The notes below the pieces were generated by a model. That model made no database searches, had not been told where the DNA came from, and saw nothing but the letters and a program-made list of their open reading frames with translations. A DNA stretch of 64,000 nt from Ustilaginoidea virens (taxonomy: Eukaryota; Ascomycota; Sordariomycetes; Hypocreales; Clavicipitaceae), in assembly GCF_000687475.1 (NCBI RefSeq), contig NC_057318.1, forward strand, positions 2,108,001 through 2,172,000, in the 5' to 3' direction. Shown one piece after another: positions 1-9,740 of the stretch (position 1 is the stretch's first letter; each line of letters starts with the position of its first letter). Both the position numbers and the translations under genes were made by a program.

Positions 1-33
1 TAAGGTTCCACTAGCGCTATAAATAGTTATTAA
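1..33 (-). pseudogene. CopE integrase fragment continuing left of GypA
   Basis: These bases are the continuation, on the minus strand, of the CopE integrase frame that stops at 27241. Joining position 27241 to the attaa at 29-33 keeps the frame, with two TAG/TAA stops that look RIP-derived. The remainder of pol is outside the window. Bases 29-33 are the left copy of the GypA target duplication. Confidence 0.6.
29..33. repeat. GypA target site duplication, left copy
   Basis: The sequence attaa flanks the 5' LTR of GypA and recurs at 27236-27240 directly after the 3' LTR. A 5-bp duplication is the usual product of Ty3/gypsy integrase. Confidence 0.9.
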
Positions 34-173
34 TATTACGGACTCGGGCTATGCCCGTGTCATGGATCGACTGAGGCTCGGGCTGCGTCCGTGCCTAGTC
101 CGGAACGGATATAAGGTAGACGCGCGGGCCTATAGGGCAATATTAGGGTTCTAGCCCGCGCCACACATGGATG

Positions 174-180
174 TATATAG
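174..180 (+). promoter_or_regulatory. GypA LTR TATA-like box
   Basis: The string tatatag lies about 45-50 bp upstream of the segment that pairs with the primer-binding site. This spacing suits a start of transcription near 220. It is inferred from position only. Confidence 0.4.
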
Positions 181-223
181 ACTGCGGAAGAGACCCGATT
201 CGGGCTCTTCTCCCTTCCTCCTT

Positions 224-235
224 AGTTTTATTAAT
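224..235 (+). promoter_or_regulatory. GypA self-primer segment in LTR
   Basis: The 12 bases agttttattaat are perfectly complementary to the 12 bases directly after the 5' LTR (285-296). In Tf1/sushi-type chromoviruses the 5' end of the element's own mRNA folds back on the primer-binding site and primes reverse transcription in place of a tRNA. The position after a TATA-like box fits the 5' end of the transcript. Confidence 0.7.
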
Positions 236-284
236 ATATCCGATTAACGCCTATTCGCAGTCGCCCTAAGGCCAGTCTGTCACA

Positions 285-296
285 ATTAATAAAACT
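285..296 (+). promoter_or_regulatory. GypA primer-binding site (self-priming type)
   Basis: The site attaataaaact immediately follows the LTR end. It shows no TGG start of the kind expected when a tRNA 3' end is the primer, but pairs over 12 bp with 224-235 of the LTR. GypB has a different sequence here and a matching change in its LTR. Confidence 0.7.
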
Positions 297-560
297 CTTT
301 CAACCTTTATTATTATATTATATACAACTGCCGATAATAGATATAGGGCCCTTACAGAATACTATAGGTTTAAACGACGCCTAATGTAGCTCCGCTTATC
401 AATAGGCCGCTTAATAGGAGTCAATTACTAATACTATAGAAGTCCTCAATACGAGGTTCTAAGAATAGCTATCCTAAAGTCAAAAGAGCGAGCGTTAGAT
501 ACACACTTAAGCCGAATAAACCAAGCATTAGATATAGGCTCTTATCGACCAAATGCAATA
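297..560 (+). other. GypA leader and possible gag N-terminus
   Basis: This is RIP-altered sequence between the primer-binding site and the recognisable gag region. A gag N-terminus may begin here, but no start codon can be chosen because too many sites are changed. Confidence 0.4.
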
Positions 561-1500
561 ACAATTATCGTTAGCCCCTGTAATAACCCCTAACCGGTCT
601 TAGACTAACTCTATCCTAATCCTAGAGGAAACATAATTTAGGTATAAGCCGATACTAATCGGGGAACCCTTTAACGGTAAAAAGGCTATATTTACCGTAT
701 AGAAGACCTTTATAGAGTATAAATTAGAGATCGATTAGGACTTTATTGGTAATAATAAGACCTAATAGATATTTATCTACTAGAACCTTTCGGCTATAGT
801 CTAATCTTAAGTCGCGGCATTTTTCGATAATAGTATAGCCTTCTATTACCGCCCTATAGCCTTTTTTAACTACCTATAGCGACTCTTTAAGGACTTATAT
901 CGGGAGGAATATATAATTAGTAAGCTTAAGTATACCCTCCGCTAGGCGTTAAAAGAACCCTTTTCTACCTTTTTTATATGCTTTAAAGAGAAATTAATAT
1001 TAGCAGGGGGGCTTAGGTAGCCTAAGTTAGTTAAATTAAAAATACTCTAATTTGCCTTTAACCTTTATATATCGGATAAGATTATCGGCCTAAGGGTCTC
1101 CCATAAAGACTATAAGGCAGCTATTATATAGTATCGTGAAATCGCTATCGACCTAAAGATAAATCTTACCGTAAAATACTATATAGATCCTTCCTAGGAT
1201 TATAACAATAATGCCTAGGATCTGCAAATAACCGCTCGGGATAAGGATAGTAATATGCTAATAATAGGCGTCTATAAGCTAGGTTTAAAAGGCAAGCGAA
1301 AGTCATCTAATAAGAGGGCAATATAGGTTTTAAGGGAAATCCTTAAGAAGTGCTATTAGAAGTCGCTTTATACCTAATATAGGAATGCCGGCTATAAAAT
1401 GCCGGAATATAAGCTAAGGCCGGCCCGGCCTCTATAGGAGATAACTATAGCTTCTATAGACCTAAAGACCGTAGAAGCCTTATAAATCGTTAAGCTTAGA
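560..1500 (+). pseudogene. GypA gag relic (capsid and zinc knuckle)
   Basis: The plus-strand translation is a chromoviral Gag capsid with many TAG/TAA interruptions. The segment around 641-700 (KPILIGEPFNGKKA) closely matches GypB at about 9796-9840 (KPILIGDPFNSKKA), which shows that the two elements share a gag family. Near 1351-1410 a degraded CCHC zinc knuckle can be seen (CY, then NAGYK, then PEY), where the spacing fits Cys-Cys-His-Cys with His and the last Cys changed to Tyr. Gag would form the virus-like particle that packages the RNA. It is not functional. Confidence 0.75.
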
Positions 1501-1559
1501 GATAGTAATAATAGTAATACTTAGGGAAAAGACTAGCCTTTAAGCTAAATCTTGCGAAA

Positions 1560-2789
1560 AGGCTTAAAAAACGCACCTAGCCTATAGCTATGCTATAATA
1601 GGACTATAATATAAAGGAGATTAATAATATTAAGAACTATATAGATAGATACCCCTTTTTAGTCCTAATATTATATAATAATTTTACCTTTATCGATACC
1701 CTAATTGATTCTAGCTGTGACTACTATAGTGTAATAAGCGAAAGAACTATCTAAAGGTTAAGACTCTAGCCTATCTATTTACTATCCTATAGAAAGCTTA
1801 GGACTATAGTAAATATAAAAAGCCGATCGGAGGAGTAATATATTACCCCCTTAATTACTTATACTATTTATATTGATATCGATATCGATAGATAGCTATT
1901 AGCCGTAATGCTATATATTGTCCTAGGCCTAACCTACGATATTATCCTAAGGTTGCCTTAAATAGAGTACTATAATATCGAACTATAGGCGAAGCGGCAC
2001 TAATTAAGAATTAGAGCTACTAGCGGCTTATTTATAAAAGAATCGACTACTTAATCCTTTAGGCCTACTACAATTAATATCTTTAGATTAGTCTTTTATA
2101 GTATATTACGATATACGGTATATACCTAAAATAACTCGACCTCCTTCTTTTATATAAGCCTACAGGAGCTTATATACATCCTCTATATTACGCTTCTACT
2201 ATATTAGAATTTAGCTTCCCTTCCGACCTAACTATAGACCTTACTATTAGAGCTTTAAGATTTTGCCGACCTTTTTAATAAGGCGAAAGCTTTTAGCCTC
2301 CTATCGCACTAGGGCATACTTAATTATTATATTAAGCTTAAACCGACCCCAAATAGGGGGCTACCTAACCTCTTATAGGGACTACTATATAATATGCTAT
2401 AGGACTAATTACTTAAGGTTCGGAGATAAATAACTAACCTTATAGATAAAGGACAAATTTATACGAATTCCTTATTGGCAATAGTATTAGTCTTACTTGC
2501 GAAAAAGGCGAATAGTAGATAGCGCTTTTGCGTAGATTATTAGGCCCTAAATAAGGTTATAGTATAGAACTAATATCCCCTTCCTTTAATTAAAAAGACG
2601 CTATATTCCCTATCCTAAGCGAAGTGATTTATAAAAGTAGATATCTATGCTACGTTCTATAAGATCTATATTGCTAAAGGCGATAAATACCTAATTACAT
2701 TCTAGACCTACTTCGGTCTTTTTAAGTAGTTAGTAACTCCCTTTAGCCTAACCGGGGCCCCCGCGATATTCTAGTAATATATTAATAAG
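1560..2789 (+). pseudogene. GypA pol N-terminal half: protease and first part of reverse transcriptase
   Basis: The aspartic protease active site is visible at about 1701-1721 as LIDSSCD, where families have L-D-S-G. The frame continues through the protease-RT linker to reverse transcriptase: GLPN..GLLYNM near 2360, CVDY.ALNKVIV with YPLPLI at about 2521-2590, then VDIYATFYKI (the first catalytic Asp) near 2637 and FGLFK.LVTPFSLTGAP near 2705-2765. All stops are TAG or TAA. The frame ends in YINK at the GypB insertion and resumes at 24357 with ALGDLL, in frame once GypB and one ataag are removed. Confidence 0.88.
2785..2789. repeat. GypB target site duplication, left copy
   Basis: The sequence ataag directly precedes the GypB 5' LTR and recurs at 24352-24356 after the 3' LTR. 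Confidence 0.9.
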
Positions 2790-2920
2790 TGTCACGGGCT
2801 CGGGCTACGCCCGCGCTACAATATGGCTAGGACTCGTGCTACGCCCGTGCCTAGCCTAGACAGGGTCAGATGGGTCAACGGCACGGGGTTACGGGACTAC
2901 GTCAGGACCCCAACCCATAC

Positions 2921-2928
2921 TATATAAG
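2921..2928 (+). promoter_or_regulatory. GypB LTR TATA box
   Basis: The string tatataag lies about 50-60 bp upstream of the segment that pairs with the primer-binding site, which places the likely start of transcription near 2975. The role is inferred from sequence and spacing. Confidence 0.5.
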
Positions 2929-2980
2929 GATAAATAGGCATTTAAGAGGCCCCTATTTGGGTCCTCTCTCTTTCCTCCTT

Positions 2981-2991
2981 AGTCTATTTAA
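2981..2991 (+). promoter_or_regulatory. GypB self-primer segment in LTR
   Basis: The string agtctatttaa is perfectly complementary to 3043-3053, one base after the LTR end. Compared with GypA (agttttattaat), several bases differ in the LTR and the primer-binding site has changed with them, so pairing is preserved. Confidence 0.7.
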
Positions 2992-3042
2992 TATATTTAT
3001 TCGATGCCTATTCATAGTAGCCCTAGGGCCAGTTCTTTATAT

Positions 3043-3053
3043 TTAAATAGACT
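3043..3053 (+). promoter_or_regulatory. GypB primer-binding site (self-priming type)
   Basis: The site ttaaatagact pairs over 11 bp with 2981-2991. The following bases (ctctcagcctta) resemble those after the GypA site (ctttcaacctt), which shows that the two leaders are homologous. Confidence 0.7.
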
Positions 3054-3097
3054 CTCTCAGCCTTACTATTATAACCTCACATTATAGAGCTAATGAT
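3054..3097 (+). other. GypB leader, left part, with L1 target duplication
   Basis: This short leader is cut by L1. Bases 3083-3097 (tatagagctaatgat) are one copy of the L1 target duplication. The leader resumes at 9481. Confidence 0.7.
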
Positions 3098-3260
3098 TAT
3101 TATTATTATTATGAAATTACGCTAGAGGCTATTTAAAGCTAAATAACCTATCTAGTACTTCTATATAGATAATTCGAAAAGGGAAAAACCCGGTAGCCGG
3201 GAGGAAAACCCTTCCTATTTTCTTAATTTCTGCTTTTTATCGCCCTGCATTAGGGGCGGC
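3098..3260 (-). other. L1 3' untranslated region and (TAA)n tail
   Basis: This is the 3' end after ORF3. It contains a segment with ggaagggttttcctccc on the sense strand that recurs at the 3' ends of L2, L3, L4, L5 and, more diverged, L6. A run of TAA units rather than poly(A) closes the element, which is known for some LINE clades. Confidence 0.7.
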
Positions 3261-4480
3261 GGGTATCTGGTGCGTAAGAGAGTAGGGTGCACAACCGCTT
3301 AGGACTATATCTAGCGGTATTGCATAAAAAGAGTGCGAGCGAGAAGTCCTAGAGTATTGGGTCTAGGTCGGTAATCTTATCGGGTAAGAAGTGAGAGGAG
3401 GGTAAAGCTAAAGGGGTAGGGCTAATAGCGCGCTTATAGCGGCTGTATTCTCGCTAGGCGCGTATCTATAGTAGCCTGGGCGCTTCTCGGTATGTATTAA
3501 TTTTTAGGTCAGAAGAGGAAGTAAGCTAATTCTAAAGGTTAAAGCGGGCGGCCTTAGGCACTACATTAATATATAGGTCAGCAATACCCCCTAACTTAGT
3601 GCCTTTTCTTCTTTTCTTTTTTTCCTTTATAGCGCCAATTTTAAGGTATATAATAACCCCTCTATCGCGGTATAGGGCCAGTGCTAACCCTATTAGCAAT
3701 ACGGCAATAGCAATAGCGATAATAGCAGCAATAATAATACTAGTAATAATAAAAATAGTAATAGCGAAGATGCCTAAGTGGTCAGCGATACTAGATAAGG
3801 GGGTAAGTATAGGTCTTACGTGCGGCGGGACTGCAGCTAACCCTTATAATATAGCCTAAAGAACTACGCATATAGCCTTATAGACTGTATCTAATGCGCT
3901 TAAAGGATCCTAAGTATTAATACCGCAGTCAATAAGGTATAGATTAGGTTATACCCGCTCTCTAGCAAAGCTAATATAGGTAAGGATTAGTGCGGCCTAT
4001 TATCCCTGCGCCCTTACGGGCAAGATATATATACCCCTAGAGAGGACCCCTAGGAACTAGGTCCTAATATAAAAGCTCCTAAATATATAAAAGACTATTA
4101 CTAGGGGGATAAAAGTACGTTTTCGATTTATATATAGTATAGGCTATCGGCTGACTATCTTTAGCTTTAGGTAGATAACTATAAGGCCCTCTAGTAGAGG
4201 GCTAAATAGGCGTCTGCCTCTCGGGGGCGTGGTTAGGCGGCGGCAGTAGCAGCAGTAGCAGTAGTAGGGGGCCTTAGTGCTCCCAGGGCAACCCGGGAGA
4301 TATTAGACCTTAAAGAGAGGAAAGTCCTCGCTTTAGAACGATAGGCCTGCGCTTAAAAGGATATCGCTATATTATTATGGGTTTTTTTAGCCTAAAAGGA
4401 GGGGGGGAAGGGGCTTTAGAAGGGGAATAGATTAGGGACAAGGGGGGGAGAGTAGTAAAGAGGGCGAGGGGGGGGGAGGG
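3260..4480 (-). pseudogene. L1 ORF3 relic: Pro/Ser-rich start, helical middle, hydrophobic segment, basic patch
   Basis: This frame is downstream of ORF2 and separate from it. Read right to left it holds a Pro/Ser-rich stretch (about 4480-4400), RSKARTFLSLRSNISRVALG, an Ala/Thr-rich run, EADAYLALYQRA, DPLSALDT, then IADHLGIF at about 3770, an Ile/Ala-rich hydrophobic segment of about 30 residues, ALYRDRGVIIYLKI, and a basic patch KEKKKRRKGTK near 3610. L2, L3, L4, L5 and, more distantly, L6 carry the same protein. Stops are TAA/TAG. The function is unknown. The hydrophobic part is encoded by triplet-rich DNA (ATT/GCT), so a membrane helix is plausible but not proved. Confidence 0.65.
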
Positions 4481-4559
4481 GGGGGAGAATGCCCTTATTG
4501 CTAATATAATGACTATTGACTAGTTTCGGCTTATAGGGCCTAAGAGATTTGCTTATTCC

Positions 4560-7500
4560 TAATGCATCTCATTCCTATTGCGGGATTGCCGTAAATATTA
4601 TATGGGGGCTATATAGGGGTATTTAGTAGCGCTTTTGGCTATACTATATTAGAAGGATTAGGCGAGCTGGAATTAGTTAAGTCGGTTAATACTAAGTATC
4701 TAGCAGGCGATTACTTATACGAAGTATAATTTATCAAGTATAATAGATATACTATATCGGTCGTAAAGTAAATTAGGGCTGGAATTAGGCCTAAAGAGTA
4801 TATACTTTTATCTATAGTATTTTAGATAAAAGAGGATAATATAATAGAGGTCTTCCGGGCCTTCTTTATAGCAGTAGAGAGGTAATAGTATTAAGGGAAC
4901 TTATTAAAAGCAGAGGAAGGAGTTAAGGCCGATTTTTTCTATATAGAGTTAGGTAAGTATCGCCGATTTATACTTCTATAGACTTCTATATAGTTAGGTT
5001 ATTTTCGCTATAGATTAGAAGTCTAATGCCCTTTTAGCCGCTAGGGTCTTATGCTAGAGGCATCTCGCCTTTATTATTACCCGATTGCTTTACTATTAGT
5101 TATACTAATTTTTTATTAATCGCTCTTTAGCTAAAAGCTAGCTAGGGTTAGGATTAGGGAATAGTATATAGGCTAAGGGTCTTTAGTAACCTTTCCTTCG
5201 ATAGCATTAAAATATTACCGTTATTACTACTAATATACGGTTAATCCTATTAGTTATACCTATCTTTTTTATTCTTTTAAGGAATTATTAGTAGATATAG
5301 TTAAGATAGAGGTTAATTAGGGGCATAGCTATCTCGGTTTCGAGGGTATCTAATAGTATAGCCTTAAAGGCCCTAGTAATTATATAAAGGCAGGCTGATT
5401 ATTCTATAGCTAGGGATTTTGTAATGCCTTTTGCTACCCCTTTAGGGGCGGTAGGGGTATGCTATACCCCTATACTAAAGGCAATAGAGGTCTAGATAAC
5501 CTGCATATAGACTAGGCATACTTCCCAGTATTAATAGCCCTAGGTTAAGGCCGCTATTATTATAAGCGCGAGTCGCTACTACTTAAGTTTTTTTATAATC
5601 TTAATATAGTATTCCCTCTATTTTAGCTTATAGTAGATTTCGACTCTTAAGAATCTAATATACTACTTCGGCTAGATTATTATAGTCTTAAGCTATATTA
5701 TAGTTTCATCTGCCTTATATACGCAGGTAAAGTAGATAAGCTCGCTTTTGCTAGGGTTAAAGTTAAGTCCGGCTTACTTAGACCAGCTATTATAGATAAG
5801 CTATACTTTCTTAAGTAGCGCTTTTATCTCCCTTATATCTCTCTTATAGGCTATAATATTTATAATATTAGCGAAGCCTAATATAATAATTAAGGCTACC
5901 TTTTATAGCCTCTCGTAGAGCGGTATAATATAAACGAGGAAGAGGATAAAGGAGAGGGGGGACCCTTATAGTACCTTAGTGGTAATCGGCAATTTCTTTA
6001 TAAGCTATCCTTTAAAGTGGATCTATACTATTTGCGAATCGGTAAAGCTATATACCTATACTGCGAGCTATAGTAGGAGCCCTTTATTAAGGAATAGATA
6101 GATAAGGCAGGTATAATTAACTATATCGAATACTATTAATATATCTAGTTAAAGGAGTAAAGCGATCCCGTTATAGTGCTAGATCGTACGAATAATCTCT
6201 ACTAATATATTTAGTACTATATTGGTTAACCGGTTTGCTTTATTACCTATTTAAAGATCTAAAAAAAGATTGCCCTCTTTAAGGGTAGTAGTAAACCGCC
6301 TTACGATCGCGGCTTTTATAACCTTCCCTATTAGGTTAAGTAATAATATTAGTCTTTATCCTTTTACCTTTAAGTATTCCTTAAGCCTTTTCCTAGGCTT
6401 CTATAGTATTACTACTTTAGCCTTTCGGAATTAAGCTAGGTAATACCTAATACGGTATATTTCGTTAAAGAGGTATATTAGGGTTTAAATAAATAGGAGG
6501 CTATATACTTTAAAGAATCCTGCTGGGAGCCCGTCGGGGCCTAGTGCTTTCTAGCCTACTATATTATATAATGCGGTATATACCTCTTTATAGGTAAAGG
6601 AGTTTATAGAGGGGAATATAGCGGTAGTAAGCTAAGGGAATATTAGATTAGGGATATTATTATAAGTAGCTTAGGAGGTAGGGAAAAACTATTAGGTAAG
6701 TACTTATGCCTTTTCTTTATATATTATTGCTTTTAGGCCTAGACTACTTTATTTTAGCGGGGGGATCTCTTTTAATTCGGGCAAGAGGCTATTATATAGG
6801 CAAGCCTATTTCTCTAGAAATTATAGGTCGGCATTCTATACGGTTGCTTTATTAAGGGCCTTTTACTATAATTGGCGTTATTCCTCTTAGATAATATAGG
6901 ATTAAGTTGCTTCCGCTTTTTAGGCGGCGCTAAAGTTCTCTAGGGTATAGCATACTGCCTATTTTCGGTAGGCCTTTTTTACTACTATTTAGGCCACCTT
7001 AGCATAGGAGTTTTATTAAGGCTTTATATTAAAAGCTTTAGGTGCCCTCTTTAGTATTATAATATCGGCGATACTTTAGAGTTAGCCGGTAAGCTATTTA
7101 GCGTATATATCTATTTTAATAGGGGAATAGAGCGGGGCCCTAGCGTAATAGGTAGTAAATTGGTTTTTTGCTTTAGCTTAGGTAAGGTATCGGTTAAAAG
7201 ACTTTTAGCCGTTCTTTAAGGGGGGGGCTTTTATACAATAATTATTAGTCTCGATATATATAAGCTAAGGGATATAGTCGGACTTAGTAAGGTTAGCGTT
7301 TCTAAAATATTTAACTATAATATCTGGTATAACTTATGCGTGGTTAATAGTGCTATTTCTTTTTCTTAGGGCCCTTTTTATTACCTTACTATAAGGAGTG
7401 ACTAGCCCGAGCCGCTATTATATTGTAAGTTTAAAGAGAGTATTAATATTAAGTGAGGTCTGGTCTAGGCTATCCTAAAGAGGGTGGTATATATTAAAGT

Positions 7501-7760
7501 CCCTAATAAAAGTACTATAGGGGTAGGGTAGGAGCTTAGCGAGCGCGATAAGGGGGGTTATTTAATTTAGTTTATAGCCTAAGGAGTAGATAGAGTAGAT
7601 ATCGGTATATAGTAGGGAAATCTTATATTAGTTAGTTCTTTTATCGCTAGACTATATGCCGGGCCTATGCCGCTTATAGATATATATCGCTATTCTCCTG
7701 CTGTATATTGCTAATATATATCTTTTAAGGCTAAGGCTTAGTAGGGTCTGTCCGGGCGTA
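4560..7760 (-). pseudogene. L1 ORF2 relic: endonuclease and reverse transcriptase
   Basis: The endonuclease is recognised by the GDFN..HPL motif (here RDFNIYHPL, about 7493-7504) and SDYIP (family SDHxP) near 7267-7285. Reverse transcriptase follows. Its catalytic box, FADD in the family, reads FANI at about 5864-5880, so both aspartates are lost through G-to-A changes. The C-terminal part (about 5130-4580) keeps the pattern Y..GL.KY.SAILT.LYIEKIGLNSFL, followed by a C-x-C...H...C-type region typical of fungal LINE ORF2 ends. No RNase H domain was recognised. Endonuclease nicks the target and reverse transcriptase copies RNA from the nick. Confidence 0.82.
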
Positions 7761-7769
7761 GTAGGTTTT

Positions 7770-9340
7770 TAGATCGCTATAACGTTAGGCTCGCGCTAGT
7801 AATAGAGTGCTAGTCTTATAAGGGTGGTTTTCTTCTATATATTCTAATAGAGGACTATTATTATATAGATAATCGCGAGGGGGTTAATAGTAGCGGCATA
7901 TTAAAGGTGGCTATAGGTTAGGCATTTAAGGTAGGCGCGGTCGCACTATAGTCTTATATAGGGGCGGCTCGGAGGAAGGCGGTAATACTATTATAAGCCC
8001 TAATGTAGGGGGTCCTATTGATGCTTTTAACCGGTCGGCCTTATTTCTAGGGGGAGGGCTTATACGGGGGAGATCTGCTAGCTATATAGCGGCAGCCCTA
8101 ATCTGCGATCGGGATAGTATTAGCGTCTAATGCTATATGCGAGGCGAAGAGCCTCAGTCTATCGGTATAGGAATTTCTAGCTTTTTCCTATTATTCGTTT
8201 GCTACTTTATAGAGGCAGGACTATACTAAGTATAATTTATAATAGTTAAGGCAGGATTCGCGTTAGTTCTATATAGTAGCTAGGCAGCTTTGATTGCTAT
8301 CTAGGTGGTATTTAGAGCCGTACCGGCTATAGCGAGCTACCGCTATGCAGTATATAGCGATATAGCTGAATTTAAAGTAATTATAGTATTAGCGAGGGTA
8401 TATAGTATTATTATAAGGTTTAGCTTCGAATATCTTTGCTTAGTATATAATGCCGGCTTTATAAAGCTTATTTATAAGGTTGATAGAGTTTACCCTAATA
8501 ATTAAGGGCGCTTATATTACGGTCCCCCTAGGGCGGCGAGGGGAGACCCTAATAAAGCCCTCTCTATTAGCTTTAGTGAGATTCGATTAGATATCTTCTA
8601 TTACAGTATTTACAGTATAGTAAGTCGGGAAGCTTTTAACGATAATACTAAATAAGTATCGGTTAGATTCTGCCTTTTAGCTAAAGGCGGGGCATACCTA
8701 GGTCGTATCTATAGTATACTTCGCTTTTTCTTCTTTAAAGGTAATAATTATATTGCTACTATAGAGCCTATAGGCTATAACTATTGCTCCCTTAGTGGTA
8801 GCCCTATTAACTGTATTAACGATTTCGATTAGGGTATAGTTCTAGAGGATTTCGCTAATAGTATTTCCTTTAATAAGGACTTTATAGTAGATACGGGGGG
8901 GTACTATAAGGGGAGTTGGGCTATATTAGGGTGGTATGGCGGCTGCGAGCCCTTATATAGCGATAGACGCCTATATAGTAGGGGCTACAGCAGGTTTTAG
9001 GAGATTCTATATAGCCTTATTAACTATAGTCTTAATCGTCTATATAAGGGTTCTAATAGGGGTGCAGATATTGCCCAGGTCGGCCTCTTGCTGGGTAGTC
9101 TCTACTATAAAGTTTATAGCCTCTCGCACTCTTCCCAGCACCGCCGGGGGAATATAGTCTTAAAGCTCTTTTATAAAATCTATAATAATATTAGCTATTA
9201 GTCGCTTTCGCCCCTAGGTAGGTTCGGTCTCGGATTGGTTGCGCTATATGCTATTTGCGATCATAGTATTAGGGTTATAGCGGCTATATGTTATGCCGCC
9301 CCTATTCCCTCCGTCGATATCTATTACTTTATCTGCGCCT
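7770..9340 (-). pseudogene. L1 ORF1 relic: Gag-like protein with zinc knuckle
   Basis: The minus-strand frame matches ORF1 of L6 and L8. A zinc-knuckle region at about 8330-8390 reads YYNYFKFSYIAIYC, where L6 and L8 have CYNCFKFGYIAAYC, so two Cys became Tyr. The upstream part matches the VIDID.GNRGG start and the FI.EL.DYIP block of L6. ORF1 proteins of this kind bind the element's RNA. The frame is broken by TAA/TAG. Confidence 0.75.
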
Positions 9341-9480
9341 GCCGCGCCTACTCCCTAGACGCGATGCGCTATAGGTGAGGGGGGTAAACGGACGAGAAAA
9401 AGCGATTAGGAATATTAGAATTGATTTTAGAGGCGGTTCTATGCCGCTACCTAGGTTTGCGGGTCGGATAGGGGGAACTC
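9341..9480 (-). other. L1 5' untranslated region with a variant 5' end
   Basis: The 5' UTR is shared with L3, L5, L6 and L8 up to cctaggtagcgg. The terminal bases then differ: L1 has a block near 9463-9480 rich in ccctatcc on the sense strand, where the others have tttcgcgatttcgcccgc. The perfect target duplication shows that this end is genuine. Confidence 0.75.
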
Positions 9481-9495
9481 TATAGAGCTAATGAT
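9481..9495. repeat. L1 target site duplication, right copy
   Basis: The 15-bp sequence tatagagctaatgat is identical to 3083-3097. Confidence 0.93.
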
Positions 9496-9740
9496 ATAGG
9501 CTATGTAAAATATTAAGATGAGTATACCTAGAGAACCGAGTGGAGAAAACTAAAGCTATAACGCCCCCGATATAATATATATACCCGAGTGGAGTAACTT
9601 ACAATAGGGTTATAATAGATAGAGGCGTAGATATATACTAACGCATAATACCTTACTGCCGTTACCGCCTTACTGTAGGCCCTTCTCGCGAGCTAGTTAA
9701 ATAGCTCCTAAAACGCTACCTAACCGGCCCCGGTTATATA
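9496..9740 (+). other. GypB leader, right part
   Basis: This stretch between the L1 insertion and gag has no confident coding content. It twice contains accgagtgga or a close form (about 9535-9545 and 9585-9596). Confidence 0.5.

Larger units (their letters stand above)
34..284 (+). repeat. GypA 5' LTR
   Basis: The 251-bp LTR starts tattacgg (ancestral TGTTACGG) and ends tgtcaca. The 3' copy at 26985-27235 has the same length and differs by a handful of mostly C/T or G/A changes. It opens with a hairpin-prone cgggctatgcccg motif, repeated in altered form near 83-99, and contains a TATA-like box and the self-primer segment annotated below. Confidence 0.93.
2790..3041 (+). repeat. GypB 5' LTR
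   Basis: The LTR starts tgtcacgggctcgggc and ends ctttata (ancestral CTTTACA). It carries two copies of a cgggctacgcccg-type hairpin (about 2798-2812 and 2830-2848). A TATA box is at 2921-2928 and the self-primer segment at 2981-2991. The 3' copy at 24101-24351 aligns over its whole length with one single-base length difference. Confidence 0.92.
3098..9480 (-). mobile_element. LINE L1, full-length non-LTR retrotransposon, inserted in GypB
   Basis: This 6383-bp LINE on the minus strand is flanked by a perfect 15-bp target duplication, tatagagctaatgat (3083-3097 and 9481-9495). Its 3' end, at the left, finishes in a short (TAA)n tail seen here as repeated tta at 3098-3110. It encodes ORF1 (zinc knuckle), ORF2 (endonuclease and reverse transcriptase) and a third ORF. 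L3 and L5 have nearly the same own length (about 6.38 kb), so this is the full-length form. Its extreme 5' end differs from L3, L5 and L6. Confidence 0.92.

Noticed and set aside
3599..3859. Open frame of 86 codons on the plus strand, with similar ones at 36938-37255, 40137-40454 and 42664-43002 and on the minus strand at 32102-32344
   Set aside because: All are antisense to LINE ORF3 and cover its triplet-rich hydrophobic segment. The mirror of such repeats is also open and hydrophobic. The sense frame carries the conserved flanking blocks.
8305..8505. Plus-strand frames at 8305-8505, 8936-9157 and 53940-54215
   Set aside because: They are antisense to LINE ORF1 in L1 and L5. The sense strand shows the zinc knuckle.
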